This document shows positions 11,187 through 21,420 of a DNA stretch of 64,000 bases, piece after piece. The translations under genes and the position numbers were made by a program. Position 1 is the stretch's first letter, and every line of letters begins with the position of its first letter. The notes under the pieces are model-generated. The model saw only the letters and a list, made by a program, of their open reading frames with translations. It was not told the origin of the DNA and did not search any database. Source of the stretch: Saccharina japonica (taxonomy: Eukaryota > Sar > Phaeophyceae > Laminariales > Laminariaceae); assembly GCA_008828725.1 (NCBI GenBank), contig MEHQ01004461.1:605681-669680 (forward strand), read 5' to 3'.

Positions 11187-11425
11187 GACGCACGAGGTGC
11201 ACCATGTTTTCGCTGAGCTCCTCACTTGAGGAGATACATATTAATAGCAAGTAAAATATCGTGAGAAAAACTAAATTTGCTACCCGATGAACGACCGCAT
11301 GAAAAATAGTGCAAGACCAGAATAATGAATAATGAAAGTCCCACGGTTTTGGGTTAAGGGGCCTCGTAAATTCGAAACGGTTTCCGCCAAAAAACGGTAT
11401 ACCTCTACCTCTACCGTAGCACGTC
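11187..11425 (-). mobile_element. GACGC-ended TIR element, reverse orientation
   Basis: Reads GACGCACGAGGTGCACCATG ... GGGTTAAGGGGCCTCG ... AACGGTATACCTCTACC ... CGTAGCACGTC. The family interior is in reverse order and both ends are slightly worn. Confidence 0.75.
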
Positions 11426-11687
11426 TCCTCCCTTCTGTGCCTTCTCCCGGTTTGAGCTTTTGTCTCTGTACCCCCAAGTGTCCCCCCAAATAACCTGAAC
11501 ACTCGACGTATCTATCTCACCATATATATATATACTTCGAGTACGGCAGTAGCCGAACCAAGTGCCTGAACCAAAAACCTCTCCCTTTATTTGCTGACCT
11601 TTCTCCTTCCTACCTCTATCGTGTGCAGCACACACACGTCGACCCAGCACTTAATTAGGGGCTGACCCGGTGGCGGCACTGGTATAA

Positions 11688-12322
11688 GACGCATGCTACG
11701 ATAGAGGTGCACCATGTTTTTTTGCCTTATAAGGGTGGTCACTTATCACTTGAGGAGCTCTATACCCCACTCAAAAAATGATTTTGGAGGAAAGGAAAAG
11801 CGCTACCCGACGAGCAATTGCCAGTGGCCTAACGACGCGTGCTACGGTAGAGGTAGCACTTTCTGGCTGAATCGTTTTCTGAACGATCGGGCTCCTTAAC
11901 CCAAATTCGTCGGACATTCATTTTTGTGACGAAAAAGGTTTCAGAATATACTTCGGTCATGAGATTTCGCATCCGGCAGCACTTTTGTTTTCCTCCAAAG
12001 CGTTTTTTTCGGTGAGGTATGACACGCCTTAAGTGAGGAGCTCAGGAAAAACACGGTGAACCTCTATCGTAGCATGCGTCTAACGAGACAACGAAATGTT
12101 TGGCAACACGAAAATACGTCAGCTGTGAGTTCAACCGATTGAATAGTAGATACTCAACTTTGCGAGCTGCGTAGAAGGTTTGTTTTATGTGTTATTTGTA
12201 GTGTTCGTGTGGGCTTCGAATTCGAATTCACAGGTTTTTTGTGTTAAGGAGCCCCGTCATTCAGAAAACGATTTGACCAAAAAAAGGTATACCTCTACCA
12301 CTATCGGATGATAGCACGCGTC
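11688..12322 (-). mobile_element. GACGC-ended TIR element, host of a nested copy
   Basis: Outer ends GACGCATGCTACGATAGAGG and GATAGCACGCGTC are flanked by a perfect 4-bp duplication ATAA (11684-11687 and 12323-12326). Without the nested copy it is about 384 bp. Confidence 0.88.
11834..12080 (+). mobile_element. GACGC-ended TIR element nested inside another copy
   Basis: 247 bp with intact ends GACGCGTGCTACGGTAGAGG and CCTCTATCGTAGCATGCGTC, and a perfect TAAC duplication (11830-11833 and 12081-12084). Nearly the same as the 247-bp copy at 16590, so this subfamily moved comparatively recently. Confidence 0.92.
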
Positions 12323-12589
12323 ATAACTGTCGTGAGAAAATCCCCTGTGCCGATGCCTTCAGCCGTTAAATCCCGCAGCAGATACGGCGTCGTCTGAATT
12401 TATCCGTGACAGAGCGGAATGCAGGTGCGTCGGCTGAATTCAAATGCGAAGGGGTGGAATGTAGCTGTTTCCCCGAGGTGTAACGGGCAGGGGGGCGAAG
12501 CAAGTCGACGCTCACTGCGATGGGCCAGACGGCAAGAGGAAAAGGAGGATGGGCCAATGCACCGTCTGTCTGGAAGACGTTCGCGCCCG

Positions 12590-12737
12590 GACGCGTACTA
12601 CGATTCGTAGAGGTAGCACTTTTTGGCTGAAACGTTTTCTGGATGATCGGGCTCCATACACCGACGGACATTCCTTTCTTGTGTTGCAAAATGCATTCAT
12701 TGTATGCTTGGGCCGGTGGGATTGTTCATCGGGTTCA
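12590..12737 (+). mobile_element. GACGC-type TIR element, left half
   Basis: The left end GACGCGTACTACGATTCGTA and interior up to GGGATTGTTCATCGGGTTC are present. It is cut by the insertion at 12738. The matching right half may be 13325-13394. Confidence 0.75.
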
Positions 12738-13004
12738 GACGCGTGCTACGATAGAGGTAGAGGTATACCTTTTTTTGGCTGAAATCGTTTTCTGAATGAC
12801 CTAGTAAAGCCTCCTTAACCCAAAACCGTCGGAATTTCATTCTCGTGTTGTAATATTTTTCATACTAGACTTGTATTAGTCATGGCATTGTTCATCGGGT
12901 AGCACTTTTACTTTCGTCCGAAACCCATTTTTCGGCGACGTATGGAGCTCCTCAAGTTAGGAGCTCAGAAAAAAACAAGGCGCACCTCTATCGTAGCATG
13001 CGTC
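12738..13004 (+). mobile_element. GACGC-ended TIR element, 267 bp
   Basis: Complete ends. Flanks TTCA and TACA are a duplication with one difference. Inserted in the element at 12590. Confidence 0.85.
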
Positions 13005-13048
13005 TACATAGCGCTTTGTTCTCCACCCACATAAGGTTTTGGCTTGCT

Positions 13049-13320
13049 GTCGCGTGCTACGATAGAAGCAGCACTTTTTGGCTGAAATACTTTATGAATG
13101 CTCCGGCTCCTTAAACCAAAATCGTCGGACTTCAATCGACTTCAATCGTGTTGCAATATTGCTCCTTGCATACTTAGGCCGTAGGGTTGTTCGAAGGGTA
13201 ACTTTTTATTTTCCTCCAAAATCAGTGTGCAGGCTACTGCAGGTATAGAGCTCCTCAACTGGCCACCCTCAGAAAAAACGTGGTTCACCTGCATGCAGGC
13301 TACCGTACGTAGTATGCGTC
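13049..13320 (+). mobile_element. GACGC-type TIR element, 272 bp
   Basis: Starts GTCGCGTGCTACGATAG and ends CGTAGTATGCGTC, with a perfect TGCT duplication (13045-13048 and 13321-13324). Confidence 0.87.
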
Positions 13321-13324
13321 TGCT

Positions 13325-13394
13325 GTTAGTATAGAGATACTCAAGTGAGGAGCCTCCGTGGAAAATATGGTGCACCTCTACCGTAGCATGCCTC
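13325..13394 (+). mobile_element. Right end of a GACGC-type TIR element
   Basis: TACTCAAGTGAGGAGCCTCC ... TATGGTGCACCTCTACCGTA, then GCATGCCTC. Only the last 70 bases are present. Confidence 0.7.
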
Positions 13395-13429
13395 CCTGGC
13401 ACTGAACACAACGCCCACCGCGTGCAGGC

Positions 13430-13565
13430 TTAAATTAATGCCAACCCACCAATAAAAGCGTTCGAGCGAGCAACACCGAGGTGGTACGAGGCGTTAGCAT
13501 GGCACGCTTCTCTAATCCACGGATGCATGGGCAGCAGAACGTGGTTTCGCGTAGGTTGATCGTAT
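13430..13565 (-). pseudogene. Integrase zinc-binding (H2C2-type) remnant of the gypsy fossil
   Basis: Minus-strand frame with HPWIREACHANASYHLG, typical of the N-terminal zinc domain preceding the integrase core. The core itself is not visible beyond 13430. Confidence 0.65.
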
Positions 13566-15070
13566 AAGACGCGGGCGGCACTCTTTCCATGCCTGTCCGG
13601 ACCAACCGGAGCAAGACGGGGCGTTAGCTTCTGCACGAGGAGGAGGACGCCGTCGTTGTCTGTGTAGAGACGCCGTCTGATGACCAAAGAGCGCACTGCC
13701 GACAAAGGGGGGCGTTGGTGAGACACCAGGTGAAGAAATAACTCGTCGGGGGGGGCATTGGTGAGACACCAGGTGAAGCAAGAACTCGTCAAGGGGGACC
13801 GAGAGACTTGCTAGAAGAAGATTCCGGATGGCGGCGTCACAAACCGGTTCGGTACGGTGTTCACGCGCGCCATCGGTGTGCGAGAATCGCTCGACAGACT
13901 CGATGATCCCGACTTCTGATGGTGAGTATATCTCGGGGAAAGCGGCTGGCGTGCTGACACGCCGATGTGCGTCTGGAGGGAGTGCACCAAGCAAAGGAGG
14001 AGCAGGTGGGGCCGCCTCGGTGGCGCGTTGGATGGGCACAGTAGGAACTCGATCGATGGAAGGCCCGGACGAAACCTCAGAAGGCGAGACGCTCTGAGTC
14101 GGGCGCGGTTTTCGCGAAGCGAGGGCTGGTCGTCAAACGGTTAGTGGAGTAGGGTCCTGACGACCGAAACCATAATACACGGCGGCCTGAGGCTTATCAA
14201 CAGCGACGGCTCGGCGACGGCGGATCCGAGACGAAACGGGCCCCGACGGTAGAAGGGACGGCAGGGACAACTGAACAGGTGAAGGTAACAGAGGCGGAGC
14301 CGCGGGGGATAAACGAAGTTTGTGCACGGTTGGTCCCCGTGACACACGAAGCTGAACGGGGCACAGAAGAGGGCGCCTGGGGAACGAAATCCGAAGATGG
14401 AACGATAGGGCCGTCTGAGGAGGTGACGGCAGCAGAGACGAACCCGCGGGCACAACCATAACTTGTGCACGGTTCGCCCCGGGGGCATGGCAGGCTGGAT
14501 GAGACACAGCAGAAGGCGCCTGAGGGTCTACTGTAAATCCGTTGGGCGCTCGACCGAGTATTTGTGGACAAGGAAAACAACAGGAGGGATAGCTCCCAAC
14601 GCCGTTTTGTCAAGGACGACTGTGGATGAGGCAGGGGCCACTACCAAACTAAGGCATAGTGCGTTGTACTTGAGGGAACAGCACGGAGGGAACGGCGTGG
14701 TGGCCGAGGTCCGTGCCACCAACGGACGTTGGCAAAGGTGCAACGGGGACTACAAGCACGGAGGCGGCGAGGGGATGGCTGGCCCATGTGCTGACAGGAA
14801 AAAACCGTTGAGACCTCACGAGGCGACGTGAAGGGGAGTACGAGTAACGAACTCTCCAGATGGCAACGAACTCTCAAAAAAGGAGCATCGAGGCCGTCAA
14901 CCCTCATTCGAGACCCGTGATGGCGAAAACCGCGTGAATCGTGTGGGGACAGCGGTAGCCCACCCAAGCCAGAGTTTGAGTCGGGGGGCGTCAGCCCGCC
15001 CAAACCGACACACACACACGGCGGATAGTCCACCACGGCCTAGGCCGTAAGAGCTGATGAGGAAGACGCG

Positions 15071-15671
15071 TTATTCGACGGACGGGATTAAACTGATGGG
15101 TCCACTGCAGTCGCGCTCCGTCGCAGGTAAGGGCAGGCGAGAGAGGAAGTCAGCATTCCTGTTGGCACTGCTTTTGCGATATCCCGGAGTGTAGCTCTTC
15201 GCGGTGAGAAACTCTAGCCACCGCCGCTGTACTTGCGGGTTGTGTGTCGCAAGCTTGTCGAGGCTTTCGAGCGTCTTGTGGTCCGAAAATATTCGGAAAC
15301 TGGTAGCTGGCAACCCACACCCGACCACGAAGGCGTGTGATACTCCAGACAGTGCCGCCCGCTTCCAGATCGAGTGGGATCCAGAGACGTTTAGGCCCAG
15401 TAGTAGTGCGACTGATGAACGCGATGGGGCGAATGGTGTGACCGTCTAGCTGTTGGTCGAGAGTGGCATCGAAGCCGTCTATACTGGTATAGAAGTAGAG
15501 GAGGAAAGGGACGGAGTTGGCGATGACGACGCCCCAGTTAGGGTAGACGAGGACTGGGAGCGTAGAGAACTCGGCGAGAAGCTCGATCACAACGGCTGCC
15601 ATTGCAGGAGTAAAGGCGAACTTGGCACCCTGTTCGAAGCGAGAGGTGGCGGACCGTTTCCGCTTCGTCAC
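15071..15671 (-). pseudogene. RNase H remnant of the gypsy fossil
   Basis: Minus-strand FRIFSDHKTLESLDKLA and RRWLEFLTAKSYTPGYR followed by NADFLSRLP are the characteristic C-terminal half of Ty3-type RNase H. The upstream frame covers the RT-RNase H connection. Confidence 0.9.
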
Positions 15672-15699
15672 ACCCCCCAGAAAATCCCTGTACTAAGAA

Positions 15700-16586
15700 A
15701 GTCCGCCCAAAAGGGAGCCTACCTGTTTCGGTCTTGCGGCCTAGACTTTTCCATCAGTGCTTCCATTTTTTGTGACGTCGGCATGAGGTCGGTGGGAGAA
15801 GTGGTATGACGGAGTAAATCTGTATCCGGACGCCAATGGTACATTTTTGAGGGAAAAACCTGAGAGTCTGCTTTCCCAAGCGCAGGGAAACATTTTTCAC
15901 AATGGCAACGTGAAGAGAGGGGTCGGCGTCGAAGACGTTGACGTCGTCGAGGTAGGCAGCGACGTGGTCGAGGCCTGTGATTGTTTCGTTGGTAGTCTTG
16001 GCGAACCATCCTGGAACAGCTCTGCTTCCTTGTGATATGTGGCATGCCCAGCCCCTCGAAGAGACGCGTGGGTGTGCAGAACGCAGTGAGAGGTATCGTG
16101 CCTTGTGCGCTGTTATCTGATTCCAAGAAGAGACGAGGTCGAAGGGTGATAATTTGCGACCGATGCCGACTATGTCGAGCCCATCATCGACGCGACGGAT
16201 GGGGGGCCGGCCAAGAATTACGATTTTGTTCAACTTATTGTAGTTGGCCCTGATGCGGATGCCACCGGATTTCTCCGGGATGACGACAACTAGGCTCGTC
16301 CATGGCAGTGCGGAGTGTTGAATGAAACCCCCTGCGAGGGTGTTGTTTAAGATCGCGTTAATTTGCTTGGCGGTCGGAGGATTGGCTAGGGCTAAGACGT
16401 GACGGGAGAGCTGTTCGGGGGAACCAAACTCTTGAAGGGAAGCAAAGAGCAGGAGTCGATGTCAATCGAAGACGACGAGAGCACGTCGGCGAACCCAGCC
16501 AGGACATCTTCCAACCGGGAAATTAGGGCCGATATCCAACCAGGACCGTGCATTTCAAACATGATTTGGCGCAGGTGCGATAACAA
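15700..16586 (-). pseudogene. Reverse transcriptase remnant of the gypsy fossil
   Basis: Minus-strand frames include NYNKLNKIVILGRPPIRRVD, SPFDLVSSWNQITAH and the polymerase motif DHVAAYLDDVNVFD. Confidence 0.9.
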
Positions 16587-16589
16587 GCG

Positions 16590-16836
16590 GACGCGTGCTA
16601 CGGTAGAGGTAGCACTTTTTGGCTGAATCGGTTTCTGAACGATCGGCCTCCTTAACCCAAATTCGTCGGACTTTCATTTTAGTGACGAAACATATTTCAG
16701 GGTATACTTCGGTCATGTGATTTCTCATCCGGCAGCACTTTTATTTTCCTCCAAAATCATTTTTTCGGTGAGGTATGACGCTCCTTAAGCGAGGAGCTCA
16801 GAAAAAACTTGGTGCACCCCTATCGTAGCATGCGTC
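16590..16836 (+). mobile_element. GACGC-ended TIR element inserted in the gypsy fossil
   Basis: 247 bp with intact ends and a perfect AGCG duplication (16586-16589 and 16837-16840). It interrupts the pol region of the retroelement, so it is younger than it. Confidence 0.93.
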
Positions 16837-17709
16837 AGCGGTTCCATGTTTGTAGAAACCTCGTGGGCTGATCGGCGCTCAATCGCTCAATCAGGGAAGG
16901 TGAAGGACCGATCGATACGCGGCGTCGAAGAGGCCGCCGATTCGTCGCATTTAGGAGCTGTTTTGTCATGTAGATGGCGACTGGAGGGATCCAGTCACTG
17001 TGTGTTGTGGTAGTAGGAGCTGGTTTGCGTCCATCGAAGGAGCGGTATCTGGGCCTCGGTCAGTGAAGGGGTTTGCACCAGCGTCACAAGGAAGCGAACC
17101 AGGAGCTGAAGTGCAGGGCAGAACAGCCGCAAGAGGCAACCGTAGCAGCGGGCTAGACGAGATTCCGACCAAGGCGATTGGTTCCAAAGCCGCGACGCCG
17201 GCTGATGGGATAAGCTCGCGGCCATTTGCCACCATATGTTAATAGGTGGAAACTCAGCGGCCGCGTGCAGCGTATCCACGATGTAGAAACCGGCAAGGGA
17301 CTGGACATCGTTGCTGCAAACCAAATCGACATCGTCGAGTCGATGATTAAAATAAAGCGCGATGGCAGTACCACTTGCATAGAGCAGGCGGAAACTTCTA
17401 GCGTGGGCCGAAGAGTCAGGAACAAACGCCGTCGCGTCCATGTAGCCCTGAGGGCCACAGCATTAAACTCTCTGAAAGTTCGATTATTGCCCGGGCGGGG
17501 AGCCAACGTACGGCAGGGGCGGTCATGGAACCGCTTCCAGCTGCCTTGTCGGAGTAGCACGTCGTGTGTCATAGATTCGGATGGAACGACGTATGCCGAC
17601 ACAACGCGTGTTGTAGTTGCTTAGTCGCCGTGGAAGAATTGCACGCTTGAGCACACGGCAGCCGGGGTCTGGCGAGGCGGGGGCTTGCCAACCCCCCCCC
17701 CCCCACGAC

Positions 17710-17943
17710 CTAGCTGTAGGTGGGTTGTACCGTTCGCAGATGGCGGAGGCAGCATCTTGTGCGTTCCATGCTCTCAAGCGCGTGGGTTTTGATCAAGGTC
17801 TGTGGTGAGTCCGTATCCAAGAGGGTGACACAGCTGAGCTGCGCGGTAATGGGGCCGCTATGGATCTTGGTTTTGGTGGTGAAAGGAGAGTTTTTCATCG
17901 TTCCCACACCAGCGACAAGACAAGGCCCTTGCTCGGGGAGCAA
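17710..17943 (-). pseudogene. Retroviral-type aspartic protease remnant
   Basis: Minus-strand frame with SCVTLLDTDSPQTLIKTHAL, matching the active-site neighbourhood of Ty3-type proteases. Its place upstream of reverse transcriptase fits. Confidence 0.65.
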
Positions 17944-18499
17944 GGACTTGTGCTACGGTAGGGGGGCGGGGCTGATTTTCACTATTTGCCACGTTTTCTC
18001 CACTCGGGCGAGTGGCACTGTACCTCGCTCAAAACTGGACTAAGGAATTTGTTGTTGTCGCAAAGTAGCAAGCATATCATGGTGGTACACATCTCGAAAC
18101 CGTAAAGCGTTAAGACTTAAAACAAATGTGAAGAAATATGTTGGTCACTGGCGCAGTGGCCCTCATCCGCTGAAAATAATGGACTTCAAAGCGACCCCCG
18201 TAGCACCAGTCCAAGGGAGGATGCTAATCGGAGTGGGCGGCGGACAACACAGCGAGGACATTGCCGTCGTGGTCCAATGGCACCTTTGGTGAAGAGTCAG
18301 GATAGCCCGACGGAGAGGCGGCTGCTGACGTGTCGCTTGGACACAGCTGCTGCCGCGTAGAAGAGACAAATCCGAAGATGTAGTCTCTACTGGAGGGCCA
18401 GGCCCCCTGATGAGACAAGAGTTTGTTGGTGGCGCGTCGGTTGCGGCGTGCGATTGCGGAAGATACGCCGCACAGTTTGCAGAGTCTTGCCCAGAAAAC

Positions 18500-18790
18500 T
18501 TAAGCCTCACCGTAGAGGAGGTTGGCGTGCAGAGAGGTCGTCGGCTTGTGTCCGATGCCCCATAGAAGGTCGTAGGAACTAACTTCCGCGAGAAGTATGT
18601 CGCCCGTACCCAAGAGATTGTATCGTATGACTGGAGTTTGGGCGAACTTGGCATAAGAGCCGACAAGTACGATATTTTCGCCCTCGCGTTCCCACACGGT
18701 AATATCGAAGTTACGGACCTCTAGACCATATTTCTTGGGCAGGCGAGGATCGGACTCGTGCATGATTTGTTGTAGGGTATCTACTGGTCC
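18500..18790 (-). pseudogene. NADAR-like domain remnant in the gag-side region of the fossil
   Basis: Minus-strand frame with AKFAQTPVIRYNLLGTGD followed by LLAEVSSYDLLWGIG. This is the C-terminal signature of NADAR (YbiA-like) domains, which act as N-glycosidases on ADP-ribose-type or riboflavin-pathway substrates. The strand and position relative to protease suggest it travelled as part of the retroelement polyprotein. A host-gene fragment is the alternative. Confidence 0.6.
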
Positions 18791-19541
18791 CTGAAGAGGC
18801 GGCTCTTTTTCGCAGCGAAAAAAAGTTCGCCTCAGGAATAAGCGGTGCCTTCAACCGTGAAACGGGAAGGCGTCCATTGCGAAAACCAACAGGGGGGCTG
18901 CAAGAAACACGCGATGTCGCGCGTGCAGCATGCTCGAGTAATGTCGGACGCGGTGGTATCCGTCGGCGCGTGAGTAAAGGCGGGGAGTGTGCCATACAAT
19001 TCCCCGGAAAGCAGTTGAGGGCCTCGCTCTCTCTAGGAGACCGATCCAAGCCTGCTTTTAGCCTCGCGGGGTCCTCATCGGGGCAGGGACTGGAGGCTCA
19101 TTCACCTGGATCGATCGCGCCTGCAGTTCCCGAAACATCACGGGAATAATCAGGAGCTCCTGGCCGGTCCACCTTGACTGGGGGGGCAAGACACCCGCCA
19201 AAAAGGCGGGGAGAATTTTGAGTGCATCCACAGAAAATGGTGTTCTCAGCACTGCCCGGGTGGCGCGCGGGGTCTGTTGTTTCAGATCACCTCGTCGCGA
19301 CTCGTCTGGGAAGGGGGGAAGGGGGCGCAATTTGGCGCCAAGGGTGTTTATGTAGCATCGGTTAGGCCCTGTGGGAGGGCATGCATCCGTCCTCCACCTG
19401 CTCACCGACCACCGGCGAGGCGCCGGGGATCGAAGGAGAATCTCTCGCTTTCCTCTCTGGTCAAGACGAAACCCGGAGCTGACAACGTTCCGACACTCTT
19501 CGTTGATTGCGCGCAGCGGGAGATTCCGACCGATCTAGTGT

Positions 19542-19600
19542 GAGGATCTCGAGTAGAGCACCCGTGGTGATCTCGAGTAGAGCTTCCGTGGTGTTCTCGA
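19542..19600. repeat. Three 26-bp tandem units
   Basis: GATCTCGAGTAGAGCACCCG and TGGT, repeated with small differences, near the 5' side of the gypsy fossil. Confidence 0.8.
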
Positions 19601-19799
19601 GGGTCCTGTGTTCCCGTACCCGCACCTCAAGGCGACCGTCGCATCCTGGGAGTCACGCCTGGACGTTGTGGGTGCTTCAATATATAAGGTCGTGGAAGAC
19701 ACACGCGACAGGATACGACTAGTCTCGTCTACTGCGCGGGGACCAAGAACGTTTCGCATACATCCCTGGTTTTCGCGGTGGAGAGGCTACGACTGCAAC

Positions 19800-20862
19800 T
19801 GTGCGACCGTCTTGGCGGGGATTAGGAGCGGTATGCACGCATACCCGGTTCCCGCGGTGAAGAACATACGGTAGCAGTAATGCGGCCGTCTTCGCGCGGA
19901 CCGGGAGCGGTACGACGCATACCCAGCTCTCGCGGTGAAGAGAATACTACGTACGGTGGCAACAACGTGATCGTCTTCGCGTGGACTGGCAGCGATACGT
20001 ACTACCAGGTATACACTAACATACACAACCCTCGTGGTGAAGAGCATACAAACGGGGGCAAAAATACAACCGTCTTCACGAGGGCCATGGGCGATACGCG
20101 TACCCGGTTGCCGCACACATACGGTGGCTGTGATGCCACCGTCTTCGGGAGGACCAGGGGCGATACGCGGACCCAGTTGCCGCAGCGAAGAACCTACTAT
20201 GGTGGGGGCAGCAACGCAACCGTCCTCGCGACGACCAGGGGCAATACGCGTACGCGGTTCCTGTGGTGAACAATTGGTGGTGAAGAAAATAATATGGTGG
20301 CAGTGATGCCACCGTCTTCGCAAAGACCAGGGGCGACACTGGTACCCGGTTCCCGCGGTGAACAGCATACGGTGGCAGTACTACTGTGGTAATGCCGCCG
20401 TCTTAGCGAGGACCAGGGGCGATACGCGTGCGTACCGGGTTCCCTCGGTGTAAACCATACGGTGGCAGCAATGCGGCCGCGTCTACTCGGGGACCAAGAG
20501 CGACGCGCGTGCCCGGTTCCGGCGGTAAAAAACATACGGTGACATTCCAGGGAGGGACGATACGCATACCCGATTATCGAGGTGACGAGCATACATACGG
20601 GGGCAGTGATGTTCACCGTCTTCGCGAGGACCAGGAGCGACGTTCATATATACCCATATGTTCTCGCGGTGGTGAGCATACGGTGGCAGTGATGCCACCG
20701 TCTTCGCGGAGGCCAGGAGTGATACGCATATATATATAGTCGGTTATCACGGTGGTGAGCATACATACGGTGGCAGTGATGCCACCGTAATCGCACAGGC
20801 CAGGAGCGACACGCATACGTTCTCGAGGTGACGAGCATACATACGGTGGCAATGATGTAGGG
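19800..20862. repeat. Minisatellite, about 12 units of 70-140 bp
   Basis: Each unit runs CCGTCTTCGCGAGGACCAGG, GGCGATACGCGTACCCGGTT, CCCGCGGTGAAGAACATACG, GTGGCAGTGATGCCA. Units begin near 19806, 19888, 19971, 20069, 20139, 20220, 20311, 20397, 20476, 20617, 20698 and 20786. Unit lengths are not multiples of three, so the long minus-strand frames across it are not credible genes. Confidence 0.9.
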
Positions 20863-20865
20863 CTA

Positions 20866-20905
20866 AAAGATCGATCGGTTATCCAGCCCGGGGTATGCCG
20901 TACGA
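20866..20905 (-). mobile_element. tRNA-headed SINE-B fragment (leader segment)
   Basis: TAAAAGATCGATCGGTTATC, CAGCCCGGGGTA. The same leader precedes an A-box TAGCTCAGCAGG at 46830-46925 (-) and TAGCTCAGTAGC at 63905-63955 (+). Confidence 0.6.
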
Positions 20906-20991
20906 CGTATACTTTTATCCCCCCCGTCTGAACGGCGGGATCTTTGGGACGTATAACGGTACCACCGTATACAAGGCTCCCCTAACCCCTA

Positions 20992-21225
20992 CTCGTAAGG
21001 GATTGTGGTGGACTTGAAATCCTGCGGGTGTCGCAAGCTGGAAAGAACACAGCAGGCGTTCGTTCCTGGTACCAGCTGTATGCTCGTCGAACGTACGATA
21101 TGATACGATATGATATGTAGCCACCGGGCAAGAAAGAACAATGCATAAAACATCTCTTGAAAACTGATGAAAAAAAGAAGTAGACACCGGGCAAGTAACA
21201 TCGACCAGCCCAAACAAGTTTATAC
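20992..21225 (+). repeat. Dispersed repeat DR1 copy
   Basis: Shares TGGACTTGAAATCCTGCGGG, CGCAAGCTGGAAAG, GGCGTTCGTTCCTGGTACC, AGCCACCGGGCAAGAA and ACCGGGCAAGTAACATCGAC with 32996-33230 (+) and, inverted, 56463-56608. No coding content is recognised. Confidence 0.8.
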
Positions 21226-21359
21226 ATTTCATAGCTCTATAACATACAGCCGAACGTGGACCTACCCGCTTCGTTTCAATACTGCACCTGGGGAGAACCA
21301 GGGAGACACATTACATGTTTTTAGGGACGCACGCTTGACGCACGCGCAAGCGTTTCTAT

Positions 21360-21420
21360 ACAAGAAACGTTCGAAGTGAGATTCGAACCCGTGTCCTCGT
21401 CCTGCCGACGACGCCACGTA
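21360..21420 (-). mobile_element. tRNA-like fragment (SINE head)
   Basis: The reverse strand reads GGCGTCGTCGGCAGGACGAG ... ACACGGGTTCGAATCTCAC, with a B-box GGTTCGAATC. The block CGTCCTGCCGACGACGCCAC recurs at 49112-49134. It does not fold as an intact tRNA. Confidence 0.5.

Larger units (their letters stand above)
13430..19400 (-). mobile_element. Ty3/gypsy-type LTR retroelement fossil, broken
   Basis: Minus-strand frames carry, in transcription order, a gag-side region with a NADAR-like domain (about 18.8-18.5 kb), an aspartic-protease active-site region (about 17.85 kb), reverse transcriptase (about 16.5-15.7 kb), RNase H (about 15.6-15.07 kb) and an integrase zinc-binding segment (about 13.56-13.43 kb). 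RT-RNase H-integrase order is the Ty3 order. Terminal repeats are not seen, and the 3' side stops at a cluster of TIR elements. The coding region is broken in many places (more than ten). It also hosts a TIR element at 16590-16836. It is old, but its domains remain easily legible. Confidence 0.87.

Noticed and set aside
13500-15040. Plus- and minus-strand frames between the RNase H and integrase remnants as separate genes
   Set aside because: They overlap each other in several frames and sit inside the gypsy fossil.
17941-18045. Another GACGC-type TIR element
   Set aside because: Only a short TGTGCTACGGTAGG resemblance; no second end and no family interior.
19787-20368. 193-codon minus-strand frame
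   Set aside because: It lies entirely in a minisatellite whose unit lengths are not multiples of three, so codon usage changes from unit to unit.
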